Shown here piece after piece: positions 33,386 through 41,590 of a stretch of 64,000 nucleotides of DNA (the first letter of the stretch is position 1; the number at the start of each line of letters is the position of its first letter). Source of the DNA: Dyadobacter sp. CY343 (GTDB lineage Bacteria > Bacteroidota > Bacteroidia > Cytophagales > Spirosomataceae). The notes below the pieces were generated by a model, which made no database searches, was not told the origin of the DNA, and saw only the letters and a program-made list of their open reading frames with translations. The position numbers and the translations under genes were made by a program. The stretch covers positions 62,001 through 126,000 of the forward strand of contig NZ_JAJUXK010000004.1 in the NCBI RefSeq assembly GCF_021390335.1. Reading direction: 5' to 3'.

Positions 33386-34507
33386 ATGAAAAAAAGAGTA
33401 ATAATAACCGCCGTTTTAGTTACAATCGCTGCTATTCTCGTCTATCTCGTATTGTCGGAAAAGCCCGTTGAAACAAAATTGCAGGAGCCTGCATTGCCGT
33501 ATCCCTATCATAGCGAAGACGTCACATTTACGAACAATCAGGCGGATGTCACCCTGTCTGGCACATTGACATTACCCGAAAAAGGAGACAAATTCCCGGT
33601 AGTGATCCTGGTTTCCGGCAGCGGGCCGCAGGATCGTAATTCTGAGTTTTGGGGGCACAAACCTTTCCTGGTGATCGCCGATTATCTAACCCGCCAGGGC
33701 ATAGCAGTTTTGCGCTACGACGATCGTGGGATTGGCAAATCCACCGGACAGTTTATGGAAGCTACTTCCAACGATTTCGCAACCGATGCTGAAAGTGCGG
33801 TCGCCTACCTGAAAACCAGAAAAGAGATCGATCCTGAAAAAATTGGCGTTGCCGGACACAGCGACGGAGGGCTGGTAGCCGCAATAGCAGCCTCGCGCTC
33901 CAAAGACATTGGTTTTATCATTTCTCTTGCCGGACCCGGCGCAAGGGGAATCGAGGTGATCTCATTGCAATCCGAGCTGATCGCACGGGCTGGTGGTGCC
34001 AGTAAAGAAGAAATCGCAGTGATCAGAAAATTGAACGGGAAAACCGTAGAAATACTCACAAAAACGACGGACACTACCCGCCTTCGAACCGAGCTCACCG
34101 CATTTTTCCAAAAAAATATGAATAGCTACCCCGCAAAAGGACTTCCCCCCGGATTTACCAAAGAGCAACTCTTTACAGCACAAGTCAATGCCATGTGCAC
34201 GCCCTGGTACCAATATATGTTCTCGATCGATCCGGCCGATTTTTTCTCAAAGGTCTCTTGTCCGGTACTGGCACTGAACGGAGCAAAAGACTTGCAGGTA
34301 GACGCGCAGCAAAATCTCCCAGTGATTGAAAAAGCCGTAAAAGCCGGCGGTAACACAAATGTAACAGTCAAATCACTGCCCGATCTCAACCACTTTTTTC
34401 AAACCAGCAAAACCGGCCACCCCAGCGAATATGCAGGTAACACAGAAACCTTCTCCCCGGTAGCGCTGGCAGCGATGAGTGACTGGATCAGTGCGCAGGT
34501 GAAGTAG
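33386..34507 (+). CDS. Membrane-anchored alpha/beta hydrolase
   Basis: A 373-residue protein from the ATG at 33386; a GTG one codon earlier is possible. Residues about 4-23 form a single membrane anchor or uncleaved signal (V-I-I-T-A-V-L-V-T-I-A-A-I-L-V-Y). The alpha/beta-hydrolase fold has the oxyanion segment V-S-G-S-G-P-Q-D-R-N, the nucleophile elbow G-H-S-D-G-G, the acid in L-N-G-A-K-D-L-Q-V, and the histidine in D-L-N-H-F-F-Q. This pattern fits the serine aminopeptidase / acyl-esterase-like group. The active site would face the periplasm. Substrate unknown. Confidence 0.85.
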   Translation: MKKRVIITAVLVTIAAILVYLVLSEKPVETKLQEPALPYPYHSEDVTFTNNQADVTLSGTLTLPEKGDKFPVVILVSGSGPQDRNSEFWGHKPFLVIADYLTRQGIAVLRYDDRGIGKSTGQFMEATSNDFATDAESAVAYLKTRKEIDPEKIGVAGHSDGGLVAAIAASRSKDIGFIISLAGPGARGIEVISLQSELIARAGGASKEEIAVIRKLNGKTVEILTKTTDTTRLRTELTAFFQKNMNSYPAKGLPPGFTKEQLFTAQVNAMCTPWYQYMFSIDPADFFSKVSCPVLALNGAKDLQVDAQQNLPVIEKAVKAGGNTNVTVKSLPDLNHFFQTSKTGHPSEYAGNTETFSPVALAAMSDWISAQVK

Positions 34508-34514
34508 GGAAATA

Positions 34515-35972
34515 TCAGCTTTCTTTCAAATACCCTTTCAGCAAAGGCAGAATATCGTCCGAACTTGGTCTGGGCGCGTGGGTTTTTAGCATTTTTCCCT
34601 CGGCGTCGATCAGTATGTATCTCGGAATGCCCCAGAGGTGGTACTTCTCCCAGATCGCGTCGGGTTGGCCGTCTTGTTTCTGGTGCAGATGAATACCTGC
34701 GGGGACGCTTTTATCGGGTAGTAATTTTTTCCAGGTATCTATATTCGAATCGGTTGAGACGTACAGGAATGCGATTTTGTCATTGCCTTCAAATTCCTTC
34801 ACCAGCTTTTTGGAATGCGGAAATTCGTCCCGGCACGGCCCGCACCATGTTGCCCATACGTCGACGTACACCAGCTTTCCTTTGAGGCTGCTCAGCGAAA
34901 TCGGCTTTCCGTCCGCGGTAGTGCCTGTAAAATTCGGCGCAGGTTTCCCCGGCGCGAGGGGTTCCCATTTCGCGAAACTTTGGTCCAGGGTCTTTCTGTA
35001 AACAGGCGAAACCGGCGTTTTATAAAAATCTTCGCGGAGCTTAGCTATTTCCGGCGACAAACCATCCATTCGCAACCAATAGTTGATATTTGCAGCTCTG
35101 AAATGCCTTTTCAAAAACGGACTCAATGTCATTTTTTGAATAAAATCATCAGACACTTCCAGCCAGTGTCCATCCAGTGAATCCTGGTTCATTTTGTCGG
35201 TAAGCTTGCCGAGCGGCCCGTGAATACCGGAAATCAGGTAGCTGGATAGGATTTGACCGTAATCGTATGAGTTCTTATCAAAAAAAACTGAATCCACAGG
35301 CAACGTCGTAGCGACTTTTTTCAAATCTGCCGGAATAGTGGGATCGTCCAGGTCATAGCTGTAATGGTTGTTCACATAGTGTTGCTGATATTCGTACAAT
35401 ACCATCTCGACCTTCTTTTTCATCAAATCCAGTTCTTCAGGAGCTATACCTTCCTCTTTTTCAAGTCTTTCAGCTTCTTTGTACAACTCATTCTGATACA
35501 GTTTGAAGATTGATGCGAACTCAGCGGGCTCAATTTGCCAGATAGCCTTTGCGTTATGATTGTAATAATTCTGCGTGACTTTCTGTATATTTCGAAGAAA
35601 CCTGCTGATCACAAAACCGTCGCCAGTGACCTTAATTCCACCTCCGATCTTGCTGGCATCTGCTTCAAGTACTATCTCGTCACCTGCTTTGAGGTACAAT
35701 GGGATATACGTGTCCTGCAAGTTAACATGTCCAAAAACAGGCTTTTCAATCCTAGTTTCTATTATCCCAAAACCATTGCTATCCAATGTAGATTTACCTA
35801 ACAGCAATGTGTCCAGACTAAGCATATTGTAGGTAACCAGAACTGCGCCGGCACCTTTGGCTTTATTCAATCGGAAAGTGATTTTGATTTTCCCGTCATC
35901 CTTTTTTTCACAACCTGACAGACCGAGATAAAGCAGTAAACTGAGAACGCTAATTTTGAAAAGATGTAACAT
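34515..35972 (-). CDS. TlpA-like thioredoxin lipoprotein with DUF4369-like domain
   Basis: A 485-residue lipoprotein from the ATG at 35972, where the signal L-H-L-F-K-I-S-V-L-S-L-L-L-Y-L-G-L-S-G-C gives a lipobox Cys. The longer frame would run through the terminator at 36064-36097 and is rejected. Residues about 25-120 are beta-rich and DUF4369-like. A helical middle follows, then a thioredoxin domain with W-A-T-W-C-G-P-C (redox pair C-x-x-C) and the cis-proline in W-G-I-P-R-Y-I-L. It acts in the periplasm as a thiol-disulfide reductase, maybe for cytochrome maturation or oxidative repair. Such proteins are expanded in Bacteroidota. Confidence 0.88.
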   Translation of the reverse strand: MLHLFKISVLSLLLYLGLSGCEKKDDGKIKITFRLNKAKGAGAVLVTYNMLSLDTLLLGKSTLDSNGFGIIETRIEKPVFGHVNLQDTYIPLYLKAGDEIVLEADASKIGGGIKVTGDGFVISRFLRNIQKVTQNYYNHNAKAIWQIEPAEFASIFKLYQNELYKEAERLEKEEGIAPEELDLMKKKVEMVLYEYQQHYVNNHYSYDLDDPTIPADLKKVATTLPVDSVFFDKNSYDYGQILSSYLISGIHGPLGKLTDKMNQDSLDGHWLEVSDDFIQKMTLSPFLKRHFRAANINYWLRMDGLSPEIAKLREDFYKTPVSPVYRKTLDQSFAKWEPLAPGKPAPNFTGTTADGKPISLSSLKGKLVYVDVWATWCGPCRDEFPHSKKLVKEFEGNDKIAFLYVSTDSNIDTWKKLLPDKSVPAGIHLHQKQDGQPDAIWEKYHLWGIPRYILIDAEGKMLKTHAPRPSSDDILPLLKGYLKES

Positions 35973-36063
35973 CGCGAAGGAAGTTTTGTGATAAAAAGGG
36001 ATCGATATCAACTTCATATACTTCGCATAAGTCTGTATTGATGCAAGTATCCTTTTATTTACT

Positions 36064-36097
36064 AAAAAAAATGCTGCATTCAGGACGAATGCAGCAT
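36064..36097 (-). terminator. Intrinsic terminator of the LLM flavoprotein gene
   Basis: An 11-bp perfect stem (36071-36081 with 36087-36097) is followed on the minus strand by a run of seven T (complement of 36064-36070). It lies 29 bp past the stop of the gene ending at 36126. Confidence 0.88.
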
Positions 36098-36125
36098 GAT
36101 ACATAACTTACTAAGAATGCGCTAA

Positions 36126-37160
36126 TTACTTTTTCAAAGCCTTCCGCACAGCTGGCGCGACTTTGTCACCCAACAGCTCGATGGACTTCATAAGCAACTT
36201 ATGATCCGGGCCACCCACGTCGGTATGGAGCAGGAAGCGTGTTAATCCGAACATTTCCTGGTTCTGCAATATTTTCTCTGTGACCTGATTTGGATCTCCC
36301 ACAAACAAGGCACCTTCCGGGCTGCGTCCGCCTTCAAACTGTCCCCTGGTATAAGGAGCCCAGCCGCGGCTGCTGCCAACCCGGTCCATTTGTCCTGCGT
36401 AACTCGCAAAATATTCATCGGCAAGTGCAGTACCATTTTCGCCTACCAACCCGTGCGAATGCGTCGCCAGCTGCATTTTCGCAGGATCGTGACCGGCATT
36501 GATATATTCAGTTTTATAAAGATCAAAAAACGGCTTGAACTGCGCCGGCATTCCACCGATGATCGCGATAATAAGCGGAAAACCCATTTTGGCCGCGCGC
36601 ACAACCGACTGCGGCGTACCACCGACGGCGATCCAGATATCCATTCGCCCATTGACGGGCCTCGGCAAGACCTGCTGACTATCCAACGCAGCGCGGTATT
36701 TCCCTTTCCAACTGATCGTTTCGGTCTCGTTGATCTGTTTCAGCAGTTCCAGTTTTTCGGTAAATAAACCGTTGTAATTGTTCAGATCATAACCAAAAAG
36801 GGGAAACGATTCGATGAAGCTCCCCCGCCCTACCGTAATCTCGGCACGACCGTTTGAAAGCAGATCTACCGTTGAAAAATTCTGGTAAACGCGTACGGGA
36901 TCATTGGAGCTTAATACTGTAACAGAGCTCGTCAGCTTGATATTTTTGGTCACTGATGCGGCGGCAGCCAGGATAATTTCCGGACTCGAAACCGCATATT
37001 CAGCACGGTGGTGTTCGCCGATCCCGAATACATCCAGCCCGACTTCATCAGCCAGCTTTACTTCCTCCAGCAAATCCTGTAACCTTTCGTGAGGGGATTG
37101 AAATGCCCGGGCCGCCTTATCAAAAGACAAATCCCCGAACATACTGATACCTATTTCCAT
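36126..37160 (-). CDS. LLM-class flavin-dependent oxidoreductase
   Basis: A 344-residue bacterial-luciferase-like monooxygenase. It begins M-E-I-G-I-S-M-F-G-D-L, then A-D-E-V-G-L-D-V-F-G-I-G-E-H-H-R-A-E-Y, the typical LLM stretch. V-L-S-S-N-D-P-V-R-V-Y-Q-N-F-S-T-V-D-L-L-S-N-G-R and G-R-G-S-F-I-E-S-F follow, with V-A-V-G-G-T-P-Q-S later. It uses reduced FMN or F420-like cofactor supplied by a reductase; FMN is likelier in this lineage. Substrate unknown. It has its own terminator and appears monocistronic. Confidence 0.9.
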   Translation of the reverse strand: MEIGISMFGDLSFDKAARAFQSPHERLQDLLEEVKLADEVGLDVFGIGEHHRAEYAVSSPEIILAAAASVTKNIKLTSSVTVLSSNDPVRVYQNFSTVDLLSNGRAEITVGRGSFIESFPLFGYDLNNYNGLFTEKLELLKQINETETISWKGKYRAALDSQQVLPRPVNGRMDIWIAVGGTPQSVVRAAKMGFPLIIAIIGGMPAQFKPFFDLYKTEYINAGHDPAKMQLATHSHGLVGENGTALADEYFASYAGQMDRVGSSRGWAPYTRGQFEGGRSPEGALFVGDPNQVTEKILQNQEMFGLTRFLLHTDVGGPDHKLLMKSIELLGDKVAPAVRKALKK

Positions 37161-37217
37161 GATATTGTTTTGGTCAACTTTTCCTACTTAAGGAAAGGGA
37201 TTTTGGCGGTTAGAAGT

Positions 37218-37255
37218 TCAAAAGTGAGGGGCTCGGGGTTCGGGGGTTCGGGTAA
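37218..37255 (+). repeat. G-rich short direct repeats upstream of the ParD-like gene
   Basis: The sequence gaggggctcggggttcgggggttcggg contains three imperfect copies of CGGGGTT and several G-runs. It lies about 100 bp before the ATG at 37338. It may form a G-quadruplex or be a degenerate intergenic repeat. Confidence 0.45.
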
Positions 37256-37337
37256 ATGTGTAGGATACAAAAGTTCGGGAATGAGAATTTTCAGTCGCAA
37301 AATGATAACTTCGTTTTTGACATATCACCACTCAAAA

Positions 37338-37505
37338 ATGAGCAAACGCAAATCACGAGAACAAAAATTGGAACTGCTGAGAAAATTGCTGATCGAGGGT
37401 GAAGAAAGTGGCTTTGTTGAAAACTTCAACCCGGTAGATTTCCAGGCGGAATTAAAGAAGGAACATTTGGCAAATGGCATATATCAATCGGGCAAAAAGC
37501 GATAA
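37338..37505 (+). CDS. Short ParD-antitoxin-tail-like protein
   Basis: A 55-residue protein from the ATG at 37338; the frame is open further upstream but that part is low in coding quality and G-rich. The segment K-L-E-L-L-R-K-L-L-I-E-G-E-E-S-G-F-V-E-N-F closely resembles the C-terminal, toxin-binding half of ParD antitoxins (L-x-x-A-L-x-E-G-E-x-S-G). The usual N-terminal ribbon-helix-helix DNA-binding half is missing, and no ParE toxin gene is nearby. It lies 9 bp before the LytS-like kinase gene, so it may be co-transcribed with the two-component pair. It could be an antitoxin remnant or an independent small regulator. Confidence 0.6.
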   Translation: MSKRKSREQKLELLRKLLIEGEESGFVENFNPVDFQAELKKEHLANGIYQSGKKR

Positions 37506-37514
37506 TCCCCTCTA

Positions 37515-38603
37515 ATGCACCGCATGTTTTTTAGCAAAAAATGGCTGCTTGGCTTTGCGCTGGCGCTGGTTTATATTCCGTTGCGGACTTACATGAACGT
37601 GCCGGAGGATGTTTGGGCTACGGTCCTGCGAAAGCTGCCGCTTTTCTGCATGGAGATCGTGATCAGTACCGTGTTTTATACCAGCTGGATCTACTTGGTC
37701 GATTGGGGATTGCGCCGGATCGATGCGTGGACAGGCAGCAGCGGATCAGCAGAATTTAAGTTATCAAACCAGCTTATTGCACTCGTACCGGCCATTTTAC
37801 TGGCGATCGTGTTCGACAAGATTCTGAGCGAAACGTGGGGTTTAATGAATGGCCTCTGGACGCATACACCCAGGCTTGAATTCGGTAGCAGGCTGACTCC
37901 CATGGTCCGTGCATTTTGGAGAAGAGCGAATGAGGTGCTGACCATTCTGGCATTGATCGCGGCGTATTACCTGTGCGTGAGCGATCAGATACAGGAGCGA
38001 TTAAAGAAGTTACAACTCAATTCAGAACGACTTGAAAAAGAGAATATTAACGCTCGTTTCATGGTCCTAAAAAATCAGATCAGCCCGCATTTTCTTTTCA
38101 ATAACCTGAGCGTACTTTCTTCGCTGGTAGAGTCAGGGTCGGAGAAATCGAGTGAATTTATCCAACAACTTTCACAGGCTTACCGTTATATTCTCGAACA
38201 GGCGGAGCTGCATCAGATCAGCCTGCAGGAGGAGATCCGGTTTTTGGAAACCTATACCTATTTGCTCAGGATGCGGTTTAAGGACAAAATTGTAATGGAC
38301 TTACAGCTTTTGCCGGACGATCTGCAACGCTATTCGGTGATCCCGCTCACGTTGCAGCTGCTGATTGAAAATGCGGTGAAGCATAATACCATGTCCGCTG
38401 CTAATCCGCTGCTGATCAGCGTTTCCATAGATTCAGGGTGGCTGGTAGTCAGTAACCCGTTACAGCTTCGGAAACTCAGTGAACCTACAACCGGGCTGGG
38501 CCTGAAAAATATTGTAAACAGGTACCGGTTATTGCTTGACAAACAAGTTATGATCGAAAAAAATAGTACGCATTTTGTCGTAAAAATCCCTCTCATAGCA
38601 TGA
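37515..38603 (+). CDS. LytS-like sensor histidine kinase
   Basis: A 362-residue kinase; a second ATG three codons downstream is an alternative start. Four hydrophobic segments are visible (about 10-25, 42-64, 86-104, 140-155), then a coiled stretch and the His_kinase domain: K-N-Q-I-S-P-H192-F-L-F-N-N, with H192 the phospho-acceptor. The N box is L-I-E-N-A-V-K-H-N and the G box T-G-L-G-L-K-N-I-V-N-R-Y. Its stop overlaps the start of the LytTR regulator by 4 bp (ATGA), so translation is coupled. The architecture matches the pair at 22319-24143. Confidence 0.92.
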   Translation: MHRMFFSKKWLLGFALALVYIPLRTYMNVPEDVWATVLRKLPLFCMEIVISTVFYTSWIYLVDWGLRRIDAWTGSSGSAEFKLSNQLIALVPAILLAIVFDKILSETWGLMNGLWTHTPRLEFGSRLTPMVRAFWRRANEVLTILALIAAYYLCVSDQIQERLKKLQLNSERLEKENINARFMVLKNQISPHFLFNNLSVLSSLVESGSEKSSEFIQQLSQAYRYILEQAELHQISLQEEIRFLETYTYLLRMRFKDKIVMDLQLLPDDLQRYSVIPLTLQLLIENAVKHNTMSAANPLLISVSIDSGWLVVSNPLQLRKLSEPTTGLGLKNIVNRYRLLLDKQVMIEKNSTHFVVKIPLIA

Positions 38604-39352
38604 AAGTACTGATCATTGAGGACGAGGAACTGAGTGCGGAAAGGCTGGAAAACATGCTTCTCGGTATTGACAGGGATATTCACGTGCTGGCTATTATACC
38701 CTCGGTTTTTGAAACAATTACTTATTTTCAAAACCCCACCAACATCCAGCCCGACCTTATTTTCCTGGATATTCACCTCGAAGACGACAACGGTTTTCAC
38801 ATTGTGGAGAGCCTGAACCTGATGATCCCGATCATTTTCACGACGGCATTCGACGATTATATGCTGAAAGCTTTCAAAACGCACAGCATTGATTACTTGC
38901 TGAAACCGATCAATCCGCTGGAATTGCAGGCTTCTATATTGAAGTTCAAGAAATTAAATATACCTGCCGATCCGAAAATGAGTGTTCCGGCAAACGAGAT
39001 TTCGGTTGAGAAATATAAGGACCGATTTCTGGTTACGGCCGGCTCGCGGATCTTTACATTCAAAACTTCCGAAATCGCCTATTTCACGATCGAGGAGCGG
39101 GCAACATTCCTGCGGCTTTTTGACGGCCGCCATTTTGCGGTGGAATATAGTCTGGAAAAATTGACGCAGCTATTGGACCCCGCTGACTTTTTCCGCGTTA
39201 ACCGCACATTCCTGATCTCGATCAATGCGATTAAGGATATCCACACGATCTCGGCAGGAAAGCTGAAAATTGAGCTGGCCCCCGCCGCTTCGCAGGAAGT
39301 TTTCGTGAGCTCGGAGCGTATCACGGAGTTTAAAAGCTGGCTCGGGCGCTGA
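38600..39352 (+). CDS. LytTR-family response regulator
   Basis: A 250-residue regulator. The receiver domain starts M-K-V-L-I-I-E-D-E-E, with phospho-acceptor D57 (L-I-F-L-D-I-H-L) and lysine in L-L-K-P-I-N-P. The LytTR DNA-binding domain includes F-F-R-V-N-R-T-F-L-I-S-I-N-A-I and ends S-S-E-R-I-T-E-F-K-S-W-L. It is the cognate partner of the kinase it overlaps. Targets are unknown; it may include its own operon. Confidence 0.93.
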   Translation: MKVLIIEDEELSAERLENMLLGIDRDIHVLAIIPSVFETITYFQNPTNIQPDLIFLDIHLEDDNGFHIVESLNLMIPIIFTTAFDDYMLKAFKTHSIDYLLKPINPLELQASILKFKKLNIPADPKMSVPANEISVEKYKDRFLVTAGSRIFTFKTSEIAYFTIEERATFLRLFDGRHFAVEYSLEKLTQLLDPADFFRVNRTFLISINAIKDIHTISAGKLKIELAPAASQEVFVSSERITEFKSWLGR

Positions 39353-39472
39353 AAGCAGCTTAGTTCTGCATTGAAAAACCCGGTTTCAATATCAAAAAAC
39401 GGGCTTTCCGACATTTACAATTTCAGTTAAAGACCTGATTGAGGAATTTGAGTAAAACAAAACTTACTCTAA

Positions 39473-40264
39473 ATGTCCGCGGTCAGGTTTAGTGTCCATA
39501 AAAAATTCCACCTCCTCCAAAGCAGAACCAGTATCTGGGAAGCCAGCCCGGAAGAACTGCGGCATTACCGGCTGATATTCATCCTGTCTGGCAACGGACA
39601 ATTTGTGCTCGACGGGAAAATAGCTGCGTATGCCAAATCAGGCCTGATCCTGCTAAAACCTGATCAGCAGCCGGTTTTTCAGGAAGACCGTGGTACCGAA
39701 ATTTTTGTGATCGCATTCCATACTTTTCTGGCCGACGATTTTCAGAAAAAGAAAGCATTTGACCCCGATTTTGCGGACACTTACAAGCAGGCCGAAAATC
39801 TCTGCAACAATACCAGGCTCACCCAGGGAAAGCCCCTGCCCAACGAGCGCGACGGACAAACGATCGCTTACCTGATCAACCAGATCGCATTTGAAATCAG
39901 CCAAAAACAATCTTCGCACGTCAAGCTGATCAAAGGCAGTATCGACCTGATCATGACAATTCTCGCGCGAAATAATTTTGAAACCAAAAGAACCGAAGAA
40001 AAATCGTCACAGCAGGTACTCACCGAACGCATGGTAGAATATCTGAAAGGCGAGCTGCAACAGAACAAAACCGTTCGTATTCCAGAACTGCTTTTGCACT
40101 TCAATACGTCCGAGGAGGTTGCCAATCTGTGCATGATGAACAGCACCGGGATGTCGCTGCGCAATTTTATCATTAAATACAAAGCCGACCTCTTCAAAAG
40201 CCGCATGCTGAAAGTAGATGTGGGAGAAATTTCGTCTTTTGTCAAAAATCACCTGACAACCTAA
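39473..40264 (+). CDS. AraC-like regulator lacking the second helix-turn-helix
   Basis: A 263-residue protein. The N-terminal part is a cupin-like sensing domain (Y-R-L-I-F-I-L-S-G-N-G-Q-F-V-L-D-G, then L-L-K-P-D-Q-Q-P-V-F). The C-terminal part starts like an AraC DNA-binding domain: R-M-V-E-Y-L-K-G-E-L-Q-Q-N-K, then I-P-E-L-L-L-H-F-N-T-S-E-E-V-A-N, T-G-M-S-L-R-N-F-I and L-F-K-S-R-M-L-K-V-D-V-G-E-I-S-S-F-V. It stops where the second helix-turn-helix would unfold. Only 17 bp separate it from the oxidoreductase gene, so the missing half is not present in another frame. It may bind DNA weakly, act by protein contacts or be decaying. It probably shares a transcript with the next gene. Confidence 0.7.
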   Translation: MSAVRFSVHKKFHLLQSRTSIWEASPEELRHYRLIFILSGNGQFVLDGKIAAYAKSGLILLKPDQQPVFQEDRGTEIFVIAFHTFLADDFQKKKAFDPDFADTYKQAENLCNNTRLTQGKPLPNERDGQTIAYLINQIAFEISQKQSSHVKLIKGSIDLIMTILARNNFETKRTEEKSSQQVLTERMVEYLKGELQQNKTVRIPELLLHFNTSEEVANLCMMNSTGMSLRNFIIKYKADLFKSRMLKVDVGEISSFVKNHLTT

Positions 40265-40281
40265 CCCCTGAGCCCACATCG

Positions 40282-41565
40282 ATGAGTATTCATACCAATA
40301 GGAGAGATTTTGTTAAAATGGCCGGGCTAGGTGCGCTCGGCTTTTCTATTCTGCCATCACTTTACGGAAAAGTTGCCGCCAGTGACCGCGTCCGCGTGGC
40401 GCATATCGGGCTGGGCGGAATGGGAAATAACCACATGAAATGGTTTGCCAACCTGCCGGAAGTCGAGATCGTGGCGCTTTGCGACGTTGACGAGCTGCAC
40501 CTGGGCGAGACCAAACAACGATTGCTCGAAATGCAGCCGAATGCAAAAGTGGATACTTACGGAGACTTCCGCCGGATACTGGAACGTAAGGATATTGATG
40601 CAATAACGGTGGCTACGCCGGACCACTGGCACGCGCAGATCGCCGCGCTGGCGTTTCAGGCTGGCAAGGATGTGTATGGCGAAAAACCGCTTTCCTATAA
40701 TTTGGGTGAGGGTAAAATGATGTTGAAGAACCTGGAAAAATACGAGCGGGTATTCCAAATGGGCAACCAGATCCATGCGGGGGACAATTTCCACCGGGTG
40801 GTAGAGATCATTAAATCCGGCGCGATCGGCAAGGTCAGTACCGTGCGGCTGTGGAAAACTGCGAATGCGAAAGATATCGGCTCGCCCGTGTCGCAGGCTG
40901 TACCCAAGACGCTCGACTGGGATATGTGGCTTGGCCCCGCGCCTTTTACCGAATACATTCCCGAAAAGTGCCACTTCACATACCGCTATTTCCTTGACTA
41001 TTCCGGTGGGGAATTTGCCGATTTCTGGTGTCACATTGCCGACGTGGTCTATTCCTCGCTCGCGCCGCAAGGTCTGAAAAAGATCAATGCGCACGGCGAA
41101 GCGTTTAGCGGAATAGCGGACGCGCCAAAGATCCTGAATGTGGATTACGAATTTGAAAACTTGAAAATATTATGGACCATGGCACCGCCTAATGTGCCGG
41201 GAGCAGCAGGAACGGGCATAGGCGCCTATTTTGAAGGAGATAGGGGCACGCTCATTTGCGATTATAATACCCGGTCGATCACGATCAATGGCGAAACGAT
41301 GACTGATATTGCAACCATCCCGATCACAAATCCAAGGTCGCCGGGACATCAGCAAAATTTTATAGATTCTGTCAAATCCAGGAAACAGCCTGAGTCCAAC
41401 CTCGTTTACGCACGGGAAATGACGATACCGATGCATTTGGGGCTGATCTCCTACCGGCTTAAACGGGAACTTACCTGGAATGCGGAGAAAGAAAAGTTTG
41501 TCGGCGATAAGGAGGCAAACCGATTGCTTTCACGGAAGCCGCGTAAAAAGTGGGATCTTGCGTAA
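40282..41565 (+). CDS. Gfo/Idh/MocA-family oxidoreductase, Tat-exported
   Basis: A 427-residue protein. The start carries a twin-arginine signal (T-N-R-R-D-F-V-K-M-A-G-L-G-A-L-G-F). The Rossmann domain follows: V-A-H-I-G-L-G-G-M-G, then A-L-C-D-V-D, and the catalytic-region motif G-E-K-P-L-S with the conserved lysine. V-A-T-P-D-H-W-H-A-Q and Q-M-G-N-Q-I-H-A-G-D-N are typical of the exported branch that acts on sugars in Bacteroidota and Planctomycetes. NAD(P) binds tightly before export. The reaction is probably dehydrogenation or cofactor-recycled epimerisation/hydrolysis of a sugar; substrate unknown. Confidence 0.9.
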   Translation: MSIHTNRRDFVKMAGLGALGFSILPSLYGKVAASDRVRVAHIGLGGMGNNHMKWFANLPEVEIVALCDVDELHLGETKQRLLEMQPNAKVDTYGDFRRILERKDIDAITVATPDHWHAQIAALAFQAGKDVYGEKPLSYNLGEGKMMLKNLEKYERVFQMGNQIHAGDNFHRVVEIIKSGAIGKVSTVRLWKTANAKDIGSPVSQAVPKTLDWDMWLGPAPFTEYIPEKCHFTYRYFLDYSGGEFADFWCHIADVVYSSLAPQGLKKINAHGEAFSGIADAPKILNVDYEFENLKILWTMAPPNVPGAAGTGIGAYFEGDRGTLICDYNTRSITINGETMTDIATIPITNPRSPGHQQNFIDSVKSRKQPESNLVYAREMTIPMHLGLISYRLKRELTWNAEKEKFVGDKEANRLLSRKPRKKWDLA

Positions 41566-41590
41566 ATGTGAAAAAATATGTGGCGCGGGG

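Noticed and set aside
35973..36104. Upstream extension of the TlpA-like lipoprotein
   Set aside because: It crosses the intrinsic terminator of the LLM gene and would bury the lipoprotein signal. The ATG at 35972 is better.
37089..37337. Extended frame upstream of the ParD-tail-like protein
   Set aside because: The upstream part is G-rich, overlaps the start of the LLM gene on the other strand and shows no domain; in particular it does not encode the missing ribbon-helix-helix half. The ATG at 37338 fits the conserved segment.
39372..39412. Imperfect repeat aacccg ... cgggct after the second LytTR gene as a terminator
   Set aside because: The stem has a mismatch and is only about six pairs, with no proper T-run.
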